Positions 21,048 to 30,163 of a DNA stretch of 64,000 nt are shown piece after piece. The stretch lies in assembly GCA_025449115.1 (NCBI GenBank), contig JAHLKC010000109.1:1-64000 (forward strand). Direction: 5' to 3'. Origin of the DNA: Chytridium lagenaria (taxonomy: Eukaryota; Chytridiomycota; Chytridiomycetes; Chytridiales; Chytridiaceae). The translations under genes and the position numbers were made by a program. Every line of letters begins with the position of its first letter. Position 1 is the stretch's first letter. The notes beneath the pieces were generated by a model. The model had not been told where the DNA came from. It ran no database searches and saw only the letters and a list, made by a program, of their open reading frames with translations.

Positions 21048-21673
21048 TCATAAGGTTATCAAGCAATACCTTAGCGGTAAGGGTGGTTGAAGCGAATTCT
21101 TGCTCATCCTCGCTAGTGGAGTCGATCTCGACGTTATCTTGTTCATCTGCACATGAAAAGACAAGGTGAGAAGATGAGAAGAAGCATTGACACGGTTTGT
21201 AGTTACCATTAATGAACTGCAAAGTTCCCTCATGTGAGAGTGCGAGAAGGCGCGGTGCAATCTTTGAGCCGTAGATTGCGGGAAAACGGCGATCGAAGAA
21301 ATCGCAGTTTTTGAGGTGAGCCGCATGCTCATGGCCTGTGTGGATGTCGAGGACGATTGCTTTGGAGAGCTTTCGAGGCCGACAAAGATGTTCTTGGCCA
21401 TGCGAGGTGCCATGCGGTGAGTGCGGTTGATTTTAGTGACATGAATGCCTACTAAACAACCAAAAGGATGAAGATCTTGAAGAGTGGGTTGCTTGCCGTA
21501 GAGTGCTTCATGTGGAGAGAGAGCGCCTTTCTTGGTGGATGGGATGAGGTTATGGAGATATGCGGCATGGTTGATTGCATAACCCCAGCACCAAGAGGAA
21601 GGCGGCATTGAAGCATGAGAGCGAGAGCTTTCGTGAAGATGGTGCGGATATGGCGTTCAGCAACGCCGTTCAT
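21048..21673 (-). pseudogene. pol: Integrase Glu region and C-terminal domain of Cop-5
   Basis: NGVAERHIRTIFTKALALML (about 21610-21670) carries the third catalytic residue of the DDE integrase. YAINHAAYLHNLIPST follows and then PHEALYGKQPTLQDLHPFGC, the usual copia block before the integrase C-terminal domain. After GCLVGIHVTKINRTHRMAPR comes KNIFVGLESS. The frame shifts between NGVAER (21452-21673) and the rest (21048-21608). The N-terminal part of integrase is in the neighbouring open frame 21657-22661. Confidence 0.85.
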
Positions 21674-22661
21674 CCAAGATGAGTCGGCTCAGTCCAAGTA
21701 GGTTTGATGCCACTCTTTTCGCACCAGCAACGAAGTCGTTATTCTTCAGTTCCTTGGCTTGATCGGCACGGAGCTCAGTGACGATAGGATCTTCAGGAGT
21801 GTGATGAAATTCTCGTCGAAGTGTTTCGATGAGAGTGATTACCCTGTCAGCAAGCTGGCTCTTGGTAGGAAGTAGACTGACCCAAACAAACGAAGTTGAT
21901 GAGTCAACGATGACTGCAACCGTGGTGCTGCCCTTGTGGGGTGCTTGACTCGGTCCGAATCCGAGGTCCACGTGTATACGCTGAAGACGTCGAAGTTGAG
22001 CTCTTGTAGAGTCATTCTTGGAGGTCTTGCGTTGTCGTGTTGAGGAACAAACGGTGCAAGGGTCGAGTGCGTCTAAGTACCGTACCAGTGCCTTTGATCC
22101 GATGCCGTAAGCTTGTTTCTTGCGAAGCATGCGCTTCATTACTTGCCGTGATGGGTGACCGAGTGCGGTGTGAAGTTTCTCAAGTTCTCGTTCCATGACG
22201 GTTCGGTTGGCAAGATCGAATTGCCCATCAGCATGGAACGAGGAGAAGTCGTTGGAGTCAACGATGGTGGTGATTGCTCCAATGTTGGTGGGAGCTCGAG
22301 GTCCTTGAGGGGAAAGCGAGAGAATCATTAAGCCTGAAGGAGAATCAATGATTTCTGCTACTTCACCGTCACCTGGTCTTGTGAGGAAAGACCCTCCTGG
22401 CCCATCTTGCATGTAGAGGCCAGCATCTCGAAGAGTGTTCCTTGAGACTAAACGGACGCGTATGCTGGGAACATACAAAGCAGGGAATTGGATGGGATGG
22501 CCAAGGTTTGTGAAGCCTTTGACGATCCCAAGCATTTCACTTTGTTCACCAGCAAATGCACCGTCAACGCCAGCGCGATACGGTGTTGGGTCTTGGAGGT
22601 CCTCGAGGAACGGGGTGAGAGCTTGGTCGGTGAGTCCTGTGTCAAATGCCCATTGACTCAC
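21657..22661 (-). pseudogene. pol: Protease, GAG-pre and integrase N-terminal part of Cop-5
   Basis: 334 codons in one frame. WAFDTGLTD near the start is the protease active site (Asp-Thr-Gly; copia usually has DSG). FPALYVPSIRVRLVSRNTL is the hydrophobic PR block. LHTALGHPSRQVMKRML with CTVCSSTRQRK is the integrase H2C2 zinc unit. RIHVDLGFGPS carries the first catalytic Asp, and ELRADQAKELKNNDFV the second. The frame then diverges, and the Glu region is read at 21610-21670 after a shift. Confidence 0.88.
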
Positions 22662-22812
22662 GCCGTCGTCAAGGTCCGGGTGGATACGAGAACTTGCAAC
22701 TTGAAGGGCGTCAATGTTGACAGCGGCAAAGAAAGCAAAGCGGGGTCTCTTGGGAGGGATGCTTGAAGTATCAATCTTTCGTTTGCCGTGTCTTGTCGTT
22801 CGACGACTTCAA

Positions 22813-23350
22813 TTACTGGGAGGTCTCGTTCCTTGACTTGGACGTGGTTAACTTGGGTCTTGCGCACAGACGACGAGTTGTGAGTTCCGAGAGTTGCTCC
22901 TTGAGTTCGTTCACCGTTGTGAGTAAGGCTTGCATGGTTCCCTTGTAGCCTGTCTGCGTGTGCGAGACGGTCTTGGTACCAGCAACCTTAGGACAGTCGA
23001 TGGAGATGTGCCCTTTGGTGTTGCAGGCAACGCAAGTTAGGTCTTTGCAGACCTCAAGGCGTCGAGACTTGGTCATTCTCTTGAGTTGGCCGAATGTAAA
23101 GCCGGTTGAGTGCACGGAGTTTGGTCCTGCTTTGGCGATCAGCTTTGCATCTGGATGCAACTGGTGGAGTCTGTCCTTGCCTTGACCTTTGCCTTGTTTT
23201 CCTTGCGCTTGAGTTTTTCCTTGCGGAGGACCAGAGTTGGTTACCGACAACACGAGGGTCTTTGAGTCGGAGTTAGTGCGATTGTGAATGCTCACAAACG
23301 ACTCCATGCTTTTCAGCATGTTCTTGGTTGTTGTCTCCTTGGCGAGGTTT
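22813..23350 (-). pseudogene. gag: C-terminal Gag of Cop-5
   Basis: A basic Gln/Gly/Lys-rich stretch (KTQAQGKQGKGQGKDRLHQL) precedes a zinc knuckle CVACNTKGHISIDC, then a hydrophobic tail. Only the C-terminal part of Gag is present; the N-terminal core seen in copia Gag is missing at the right end. The frame to protease is broken near 22800. Confidence 0.8.
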
Positions 23351-23351
23351 G

Positions 23352-24072
23352 TTAACGAATCCCAATGTCGTCATATCCCAATGACGATATTTGAAAAACA
23401 CCCATTAAAACGGATGAATAAACTTATAACCCACCCGCCCACCCTTGACGATTATCTTCTCTCAAAAACGGGAGTTTGATGATAGTCATCAATGTCTTGT
23501 GAATGGAGTAATCAATCACTCACCTCCAAAGCAACTTTTTACTCCAGAGGATGTCGTTGATTACTCCCTCAAAAGATAGATCATTTTAGAATCTGACTTT
23601 ATCTTACGAATGAGCTCTTCGCGACTCCAGGATATCCTGACAGGTCAGCGAGAGTTTGAATACACAAGAAGGAGTTCCCTGCATATCTAGCTTCTGGATT
23701 TGCCAGATTCCTGACGTGGGAAAGAACGATAATGGCGTAAGGAAGAAAACCCTGCCAGGGCGTATCTCACACGTTATTACCGTTGCAAAACCACTACCAC
23801 CAGGAAGCGCCGACTATCCACAACCGGATAAGTATGGTCTCGGCTACTACCTTGACACGCATTATGCCTACCGCATTATTGAAGTACATGAAATCCCCAA
23901 CGTTCTGATGGAACGAAGGATTGATAAGAATGAACCTCCCTCGTTACAAGAGCTCTATAACGTACCTACAACGCGGGGCATGCCCGCCGTCCCTCCAAAA
24001 ATGATGCTTGACTATGCGCCATCTCTATTAACAAGAGTGTTCCCTCCTGAGAAAGGTCTTCCCCTTTCTTAA
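23352..24072 (+). pseudogene. Gyp-1 pol segment between RNase H and endonuclease, function unknown
   Basis: Gyp-1 coding-like sequence resumes after Cop-5. From about 23352 there is a short frame (HIPMTIFEKHPLKRM, THPPTLDDYLLSKTG). After a damaged stretch (23470-23655) comes a frame of 138 residues (23656-24072) with KTLPGRISHVITVAKPLPPG, GLGYYLDTHYAYRIIEV and PPKMMLDYAPSLLTRVFPPE. I do not recognise a domain. The last codons overlap in another frame with the start of the endonuclease, suggesting one original polyprotein now shifted by a base. Confidence 0.6.
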
Positions 24073-25186
24073 GCACTTCACTCAAATTGGCGAGTTGGAA
24101 CGTCAACAGCTTACATGCATTATGCAAAAAGTATTACAAACACAGAAAAGAAGATGAAGATTATAACAAAGCTGAGTTCCTCGCGAAATACCTAGATCAA
24201 ATGGGTTACTCCATTGTATGTCTTCAAGAGACAAAGATGGGGCGAAGGAGCAAGAAAGCTCTGGGATCAACTTCATAACCTTTCAAAATGGAACGTTTAT
24301 TCAGACGATATACGAGACGGTTCTAATGGTGTTGTAACCTTAGTCCGTAAACACATACCAGTAATCTCGGTGCTCAAGGGCACTTCATTCACACCAAGCA
24401 ACGACTTCGTTGAAGAAGGTCGCTGCCTTACCCTTTGCCTTCCTGGGCTCAACTTAGTTAATATCTACGCACCCAATGGCACACGCCATGATCATAGACA
24501 AAAGTATAAGATGAAGTTTCTAAGCAGAGTTTATGACTTTGTGAAAGAACTCCTTCAAAAAGATAAAACCATAGTTCTAGGCGATTTTAACATCGCGCAT
24601 ACCTCACTTGACGTCCGTCATCCCCGAGGTTCCATGGATATTCTGGTTTCCGTTATGATGAACGATCATGGCTTGACGCCTTTCTTAGACTCGGATTCTT
24701 TGACGGATTCCGAAAATGCCATCCTAACTTACCAGGATACACGTGGCATGACCCCCAACACTTTTACCAAGCTGTTTGGAGGATAGACTATGCCTTCATT
24801 GACTATAGAATACCCTGCAATTGGACTGTTGAGCACCGCTTTGTAGCCGGCCTCACCGACCATAGCGCCGTCGAACTTACTTTAAGCAATGACGACGCTG
24901 CACAATACGAAGCTGACCAGTATGTCTCATTACCCGCACTTGAAGTTGACGATGGGCCTCCTACGAGGCTTCTACGCAAAAAGAAGAATAAAAATGCGCG
25001 TACTCAAACGCCAAAAAAGATACCCTCCGGTGCTGCTAGCAACGAGGATGAACCTGACGAATTCTTTGCACTTGGGAAGATGTCTGATGAAATTCTCAAA
25101 CTACAACTACTTGACCAAGACTTCAGCAAAGTTATCCAATTCCTAAAAATGGAACTTTACCTGAGGAAGAAAATGCGAAAGCTATA
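24066..25186 (+). pseudogene. ExoIII/APE-family endonuclease domain in Gyp-1 pol
   Basis: Members of this family (EEP superfamily) are metal-dependent AP endonucleases/exonucleases. Readable in order: ASWNVNSLHA (conserved Asn, 24090-24115), IVCLQETK (metal-binding Glu, 24228), NIYAPNG (about 24460), VLGDFNIAH (Asp and Asn, about 24575-24600), DERSWLDAFLRLGFFDGFRK (24655-24715), GYTWHD (24733), WRIDYAFID (24777-24805) and LTDHSAV (Asp-His pair, about 24855-24875). All catalytic positions of the family are kept. Two single-base shifts (near 24236 and 24630) break the frame. The SWLDAFL and GYTWHD blocks are like ExoIII/APE1 more than like the APE domain of LINEs. A basic linker (RLLRKKKNKNA) leads into integrase, with a further shift near 25148. 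It lies inside the LTRs between RNase H and INT. Confidence 0.88.
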
Positions 25187-27388
25187 GTGCTGAAAAATGC
25201 TCAGCATAGCATCATACGCGGTGAGCTTCTCTACCGCGTATTACACGTAAAAGAATATTTATTAAAGAGGTCGCCTGTGCGATTAGCTTTATGTGTCCCG
25301 CGCGGGCTCAGGCAGGTTGCCTTTGAACAAATACATGATGATATCATGACCGGTGGTCACCTTGGTGCACAGAAGTTGCTCACCACCACCCTCGAAAGGT
25401 ACTGGTGGCCTACTATCCATCGCGATCTTATCAATTATGTGCGTGGATGTTCTACGTGCCAAAAATGTAAAGACTCTCTTAGGAGAGTTGGAGCTGTAAA
25501 ACCCGTTCCCTTAGGTGATAAGCCTTGGGAACGCGTCGCTATAGATATTGTGGGACCACTTAAAGCAAGTAAAACCGGAAACAAGTATATTGTTGTACTG
25601 ACTGATTACTTCACCCGATGGGCCGATGCTTTTGCCGTCCCTGATATAACTACTGACACCGTCTCCAAGATAATAGTGGAGCAATGCTTCTGCCGTTTTG
25701 GAATACCTCTGATCCTGCACTCGGATCAGGGGCAACCCTTTATTAGTGAACTTATGAAGAAGGTTAGCATAGTGCTTGGACTTCGAAGATCCTTCTCCTC
25801 ACCTTACTGGCCTCAGGCCAATGGTTTGGTTGAAAGGACTAATAAAACACTATGCCAAATGATCAGGGCATACATCAACCAAGATACCCACGATGATTGG
25901 GATGAAATCTTGCCGTACGTCATGTTCGCGTACCGAACAACAGTCAACCCCACTACTCATGAGACTCCTTTCTTGTTGATGTTCGGGCGAGACCCATTAA
26001 CTCCCGCAGACCTTCGTTTTGGTATATCTACTGACGATGTCTTTGCGGAAGAATATCCCGACCCGTCTACATGGGCTGGACAAGAACCACAACTCTTAGT
26101 AAATACCTCTGTTACTGTCGTTGAGGAAGAATCTGAGTTCCCTCGCGTGGCTGTTATGTACGCCACTCAGAAACACGTTCTTACACAGCGTTTATCCAAA
26201 GCAGCACATGGCTTAAAGACACGCGCCGACAGAGACGATTGTCTTCTGGCTGGGGATCTACTCATCAAATATAACTTGGACGCCTTATACCTGGTACATA
26301 CCATGGCGTTTCCAAGACAACACTCCAAATTCTTCTGGAGAACTCAAAATGAACCAGATAGGGTCCAGATTTACACCGCGTTCTCTAAGGTCAGTCTTAC
26401 TCCCTCTGATGGGAAGAAACAGTTATCCTATGTGAGTGTATATCACCTTGGCGGCCTAGTAAAGGATCCTGCTGAAGGATTACACTTAGATAAAGAAATG
26501 AATCTCTTGTATAAAGGGAAGTGTATAGTTAGGCCTGAGGCCTTTGACGATCATCACGGCGCCCCTTTGAACGCTGAGGTCCCTTCAATCATGCTGATAT
26601 CTTCAGCCATAAATACCGATCCACAAGTCGTGGGTAGTATTGCCAACGAGACTGCAGAACTACCATTCCGAGATCATGAGATCTTTGCGAATACCAGAAC
26701 AAAGCTGAAGAGAATTGTAAAGAAAGTATTCAAAGATCACATACCTGACTACAAGGATTATGTTGAAAAACTCACTTCACGCTTAGCTTTTGCTAAGTCT
26801 GTGCTAATGCGTGAAGAACGAAAACGTATACAACACGCTAATGACCGCGCTAAAAACGACCGGCACCGGTTTGAACTTGGTGACCTTATATGGTTATCCG
26901 TCCCCCTACGTAGTGACTCCACGCGAGGAGATGCCATGCAGAAATTCCAGTTCAGATGGGCTGGCCCTATGAGAGTCATTGGACACTCAGAAGATCATAA
27001 TCGATTTGATCTAGTTGAAACCTTACCTGATGGTCGTTTGCTATCACGAACCGCCAATGCTGCCAGGATGCGCCCTTACCACCCAGCGCCACCTTTAGAC
27101 AGTGCTAATGACGCCTCTGCTAGAGTCATTACTGATGACTTTGAAAAAGAAATTGAGGCATGGAAACAACTCAGAATGCTAAAACGACGCCCTCGAGTTC
27201 GAGTTGCTCTTGGCGTTAATAGAGAACTTTTTAGAAGATTCGACGCTGATGTTTTAGAAGCTGACATCGACGATCCTGAGTATTACATAGAGAAAATTGA
27301 TGAGCATACTTTTAATGCTGATGATAAAACATATCAATACCATAAAATGGTTAGGCCATGGTACTGCCCACAACCTTTGGTTGGATGA
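25187..27388 (+). CDS. pol: Gyp-1 integrase with a large extra segment
   Basis: An open frame of 733 residues. The H2C2 zinc unit is HDDIMTGGHLGAQKLL ... CSTCQKC (residues about 45-90). The DDE core reads WERVAIDIVGPL (Asp), LILHSDQGQPFIS (Asp) and SPYWPQANGLVERTNKTL (Glu). After MFGRDPLTPADLRFG, where gypsy integrases soon reach the GPY/F-type module, there is an additional segment of roughly 215 residues (26060-26700) with no recognised domain. Then come DYVEKLTSRLAFAKSVL, FELGDLIWLS and FQFRWAGPMRVI, the usual C-terminal module. The frame continues into a chromodomain (DPEYYIEKIDEHTF) and ends at 27388 because of a shift. The apparent ATG is internal; the upstream frame (24800-25150) joins it with one base shift. 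Confidence 0.92.
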   Translation: MLKNAQHSIIRGELLYRVLHVKEYLLKRSPVRLALCVPRGLRQVAFEQIHDDIMTGGHLGAQKLLTTTLERYWWPTIHRDLINYVRGCSTCQKCKDSLRRVGAVKPVPLGDKPWERVAIDIVGPLKASKTGNKYIVVLTDYFTRWADAFAVPDITTDTVSKIIVEQCFCRFGIPLILHSDQGQPFISELMKKVSIVLGLRRSFSSPYWPQANGLVERTNKTLCQMIRAYINQDTHDDWDEILPYVMFAYRTTVNPTTHETPFLLMFGRDPLTPADLRFGISTDDVFAEEYPDPSTWAGQEPQLLVNTSVTVVEEESEFPRVAVMYATQKHVLTQRLSKAAHGLKTRADRDDCLLAGDLLIKYNLDALYLVHTMAFPRQHSKFFWRTQNEPDRVQIYTAFSKVSLTPSDGKKQLSYVSVYHLGGLVKDPAEGLHLDKEMNLLYKGKCIVRPEAFDDHHGAPLNAEVPSIMLISSAINTDPQVVGSIANETAELPFRDHEIFANTRTKLKRIVKKVFKDHIPDYKDYVEKLTSRLAFAKSVLMREERKRIQHANDRAKNDRHRFELGDLIWLSVPLRSDSTRGDAMQKFQFRWAGPMRVIGHSEDHNRFDLVETLPDGRLLSRTANAARMRPYHPAPPLDSANDASARVITDDFEKEIEAWKQLRMLKRRPRVRVALGVNRELFRRFDADVLEADIDDPEYYIEKIDEHTFNADDKTYQYHKMVRPWYCPQPLVG

Positions 27389-27450
27389 GGTAGACCTTCC
27401 CAAACTTATGATCCAAGACTATTGGACTAAAATAGCTACAACTAATCGAC
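27270..27450 (+). pseudogene. Chromodomain at the C-terminus of Gyp-1 integrase
   Basis: EYYIEKIDEHTF, then after a one-base shift near 27340 IKWLGHGTAHNLWL, then EVDLPKLMIQDYW. This reproduces the chromodomain layout (Y.VEKI ... Y.IKW.G ... W.....L ... LI..YW). Chromodomains at this place define chromoviruses and are thought to steer integration to particular chromatin. Aromatic positions Y, W and W are kept. Confidence 0.8.
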
Positions 27451-27766
27451 CTGAATATCGAGACAGACTTGCATTCTTAAAGAAGCAAGGCATTCCTAGA
27501 AGACAAGTACCTGCACCCCGATATACAGTCGCTGAAGATAATGATGGATTGAATCTGATAAAGATTCAGAAGTCCCTTTGACAAAGAAAACAGCACGCGC
27601 AGGCAAAAGTATTAAAAAGAACTTACGCGATGTTGCTACTAAAGATAATGAAAAACCTACCACGCTGGCTAAGCCATTAATACCACTACCGTTATATATT
27701 GACGAAGATGAATTACCACTTGCCATAGAATCCCTTAGAGATCCTAAGACAAATACACCAATGTAA
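27451..27766 (+). pseudogene. Gyp-1 pol C-terminal tail
   Basis: A basic tail: RPEYRDRLAFLKKQGIPRRQ, then after a shift KKTARAGKSIKKNLRD, KPTTLAKPLIPLPLYIDEDE and a stop at 27764-27766. It follows the chromodomain directly. No domain recognised. Confidence 0.55.
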
Positions 27767-27794
27767 GTCTTATATAAGGAGTTTGTCTCTTCTT

Positions 27795-27807
27795 AAAAAC
27801 GGGAGAA
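27795..27807 (+). other. Polypurine tract of Gyp-1
   Basis: AAAAACGGGAGAA immediately precedes the 3' LTR. Confidence 0.8.
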
Positions 27808-28838
27808 TGTGAAGTTCTAGTGGTTTTTCACTTCACACCTTCACTTTAAGTACTAAAGTGATTCCTATTACTTTACGTAAATGGACGCGACTTACGCGGT
27901 CCCAAGTATAAATACACGAAATCCTCTATTCTTTTCCCTTATGTTATAGGGTTTTTACTGAAGGAGGTGACATAGACTTTACGCGCGTTCGAGGTATCGG
28001 CGCCGTGTAAAGCTGTGTGTTCTGTGTTTTGTTTGTTTTTGGGTTGTATAAGTGTTTCCATTTCATGTATTACGTTAATAGATGGATTGTTGACCTTCAT
28101 TTCTGCTCTTTGAGATTTGAGGCTCCTCTGGGGCTCTCTTGCCCATGATCCCCCTTGCCATCCACCATTAATATATTCAGGGAATGCCTGCCTAACCCTC
28201 TGCTGTCGCCGCCAGGCTATTCCTCTCGCAGTCAGCTTACTGGGCTGAACCCAGGGAACAAAGGCAGCTTTGGAGCTGGTTCAATCCCAGTATTTTCGCC
28301 TCCTTAGCTGAAGCCTAGTTCTGATCCCCTATCCTTGATGGCAGGATCACGGCATGACGGGCTTTAGCCATCACTCCTTCCTATGTCCCCCGATGACGTT
28401 GGCATTGATGCAGTGAGCAGATGCTGCATGCCGCTTTGCAACGTAGGCTGGAAAGGAAGTGCACATACAACTGGTGAAAAGGTGATTGAAGCATGGCGGA
28501 GAGTGGCTCCCCCACGGCGTGTTCTAGGACGCCAGGTGTACAAGCTACAAGGTATGTTATATGTGTTATTGCCCCTTTTATTACTAGAAACCCTTGATTG
28601 TGAGATGAGAACCCCATCCCTTGATCAGTTCACGAGAACCAAGCCAAATTAACGTCTGCTGGCCGAGCATCGAGAGTACATCGTCGACGCCGGAAACCAA
28701 GCAGGGACTTCCTACCTACAGAACGGCATGACCCATGTTCCGCTGTAGGCTCGGAACTCTAGAAGACATCCACCCCATCTCCCCATTCGAACATGAGGAC
28801 ATATGGAGGGCCAGGTGTAAATAACTGATGATGTCGCA
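27808..28838 (+). repeat. 3' LTR of Gyp-1
   Basis: 1031 bp, TGTGAAGTTCTAGTGG to GATGATGTCGCA, aligned with 12945-13962. Followed by the AGAT target duplication. Confidence 0.92.
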
Positions 28839-28915
28839 AGATGCAAGTTCCTGCCCCCCCATTCTTGTAGGAAAAGCGTCGGGTGTGCTGTTGTCGGATT
28901 CAGCTTTCAAATCAA

Positions 28916-29233
28916 CTATCTGAGCCAATTGACCGTGCAAGCTTTGCTTGTAATGAAGCATGGCCCTTGGAACAAAGCCAACCGTGCAACCCTCGAACCC
29001 CCCTCCACCTTAACCACTTTCACCGCCGCTTCTTCTTTTCCTTCGTCGTTCAAGATGGAGTCAATCTTAAAGCGCACCAGATCGCCCACCCTGAGATATT
29101 TGCCGCATGAGTCCTCGGGGTCGGCGTGCTGGATGCACAATCGTCCGTTGGTGTGCTTGTGAAGGCCAACGATGAGGATTCGGCCTTCATATGGACTCGG
29201 TTCGTTGAGGACAGGATGGATAGGCCCTAACAT
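28916..29233 (-). CDS. Small OB-fold / cold-shock-like ORF in the right arm of Pogo-1
   Basis: ATG at 29233, stop at 28916, 105 residues, unbroken. The centre reads EGRILIVGLHKHTNGRLCI, KYLRVGDLVRFKID and EEAAVKVVKVEGG. That succession (short β-strand, Gly-Arg/aromatic-poor second strand, VGDLVRFKI, then AAVKV) resembles a cold-shock or related OB-fold nucleic-acid-binding domain, but the classical RNP1 aromatic residues are not obvious. It runs opposite to the transposase, towards it. Read without Gyp-1 it lies about 80 bases downstream of the insertion point. It may be an accessory transposon gene or captured host sequence. The domain call is an inference from pattern only. Confidence 0.5.
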   Translation of the reverse strand: MLGPIHPVLNEPSPYEGRILIVGLHKHTNGRLCIQHADPEDSCGKYLRVGDLVRFKIDSILNDEGKEEAAVKVVKVEGGSRVARLALFQGPCFITSKACTVNWLR

Positions 29234-29245
29234 CAATTTTCGCAA

Positions 29246-29356
29246 GAATTTGTCACTTTAGGTATTACATGGATCAAAAAAAAATTTATTTTTAGGTTTA
29301 ATTAATAAAATCTTGCAGCTAATAAAATAGCCTGGTGCTTCGACATACGCTCTTAA
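29246..29356. other. Pogo-1 right end, non-coding, with subterminal repeat
   Basis: AT-rich. It contains TTGCAGCTAATAAAATAGCC and TGGTGCTTCGACATACG (29312-29350), the partner of the left subterminal repeat in the same orientation. Confidence 0.65.
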
Positions 29357-29385
29357 ATTTGGTGCTTCCGCAAACGAAATGACGG
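29357..29385 (+). repeat. Right terminal inverted repeat of Pogo-1
   Basis: ATTTGGTGCTTCCGCAAACG then AAATGACGG, followed by the TA duplication. Inverted partner of 11078-11106. Confidence 0.93.
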
Positions 29386-29387
29386 TA

Positions 29388-30140
29388 TCTCTGCTGGAAC
29401 ACCACAATCTTCCTTTTACACGATCATAGCGACATTGCCACCCCAGGACGTATCGAAAACTTGGAGCTCTTGTACCTCGGTAACGTCTCATGAATCGTTT
29501 TTCTGATCGATCTAATTCCTCCTTGCTCGTCGACGCTTCTATGATATCATCAACGTAACTCCCTTCAAGGTGAGATCCTTGCCGTTTCGCTTGTAATAAA
29601 GACACGGATCCGCCGCTGAGCGAGTAAACTTCTCCTCGTCGACTTGGAACGTGTTCAAGTCGGTGTTGAAACACATTGGTGCTTGAACGAGTCCGTAGAG
29701 ACTCTTCATGCACAGGCACACCCAGTCTTCCTTCCCTTCAACGACGAATCCTTCAGGCTGTTCAATATATATCTCATGATCTTCCAACTTCCCATTCAAG
29801 AACGCGGTCTTGACGTCGTATTGTCGAATCTCCATGTTTTCTTGACAAGCGACCGCAAGCATCACTCTCAACGTTGCTTGCTTGATGACAGGTGCGAATT
29901 TCTCGTCATAGTCGATTCCTTGTTTTTGCGAGTAACCTTTAGCAACAAATCTCGCTTTCGTTTATCGAGATTTCCCAACTCATCTCGCTTTGTTTTGTAC
30001 ACCCATCCTGATTTAATAATCTTTCTCCCTTTAGGTCGGGGAACCAACCTCCATGTTCCCATCTCAACCAAACTTTTCATTTCCTCCTCCATCGCTTTCC
30101 TCCACTCGTCCTTCTCCTTCCTACCCATCGCTTCCTGGTA
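29388..30140 (-). pseudogene. pol: N-terminal and central RT of Cop-4
   Basis: The RT start KSLVEMGTWRLVPRPKGRK and SGWVYKTKRDELGNL (30000-30100) is followed, after a shift near 29945, by RQYDVKTAFLNGKLEDHE, CLCMKSLYGLVQAPMCF and DPCLYYKRNGKDLTLKG. The YVDD block right after is read in a second frame (YVDDIIEAS, about 29545-29575) because a base is missing compared with Cop-6. The protein is cut at 29388 by Pogo-1 and continues at 11077. Confidence 0.9.
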
Positions 30141-30163
30141 GGTCTTTGGTTCGTCGTCATCTT

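Larger units (their letters stand above)
18542..23350 (-). mobile_element. Cop-5, degraded copia of a different family, inside Gyp-1
   Basis: The minus-strand order from the right is end of gag, PR, INT, linker, RT, RNase H, polypurine tract, 3' LTR. No 5' LTR, PBS or gag N-terminus is seen at the right end (about 23350), where the sequence goes straight back to Gyp-1 coding-like sequence. The 5' end is therefore deleted and no target duplication could be found. Its proteins differ clearly from those of Cop-1 to Cop-8 (WAFDTG instead of WMLDSG in protease), so it is a separate lineage. Confidence 0.85.
12945..28838 (+). mobile_element. Gyp-1, Ty3/gypsy chromovirus-type LTR retrotransposon with an added endonuclease domain
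   Basis: LTRs at 12945-13962 and 27808-28838 have TG...CA ends and the 4-bp duplication AGAT (12941-12944, 28839-28842). Order inside: leader, end of protease, RT, RNase H, unknown segment, [Cop-5], ExoIII/APE-like endonuclease, integrase, chromodomain, polypurine tract. RT-RH before INT is Ty3/gypsy. It is inserted just after the transposase gene of Pogo-1. Excluding Cop-5 (about 4.8 kb) it is about 11 kb, long for gypsy. No gag ORF is visible. The LTRs differ by scattered indels and substitutions but are easily aligned, so it is not very old. Confidence 0.93.
11078..29385 (+). mobile_element. Pogo-1, pogo-like (Tc1/mariner superfamily) DNA transposon with nested Gyp-1
   Basis: Its ends are inverted: CCGTCATTTCGTTTGCCGAA at 11078, and the complement of the right end reads CCGTCATTTCGTTTGCGGAA from 29385. 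Both continue with GCACCAAAT, giving 29 bp with one mismatch. The host sequence is duplicated only as TA (11076-11077, 29386-29387), typical of Tc1/mariner/pogo. A pogo-type DDE transposase lies at 11293-12847. Without Gyp-1 the transposon would be about 2.4 kb, a normal size. A small minus-strand ORF (28916-29233) fills its right arm. Confidence 0.93.

Noticed and set aside
24087..24786. The endonuclease block as part of a LINE insertion in Gyp-1
   Set aside because: No LINE reverse transcriptase, poly-A tail or target duplication is found. The downstream frame runs directly into the gypsy integrase, and the SWLDAFL / GYTWHD blocks fit ExoIII/APE better than LINE APE.
28381..28652. Open frames in the Gyp-1 LTRs (also 13430-13778)
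   Set aside because: Both LTRs carry them, but they differ by indels that break the frame and show no protein features.
29312..29350. Pogo-1 subterminal repeats as a target duplication
   Set aside because: They lie inside the inverted repeats and are about 40 bp long; the true duplication is TA outside the ends.
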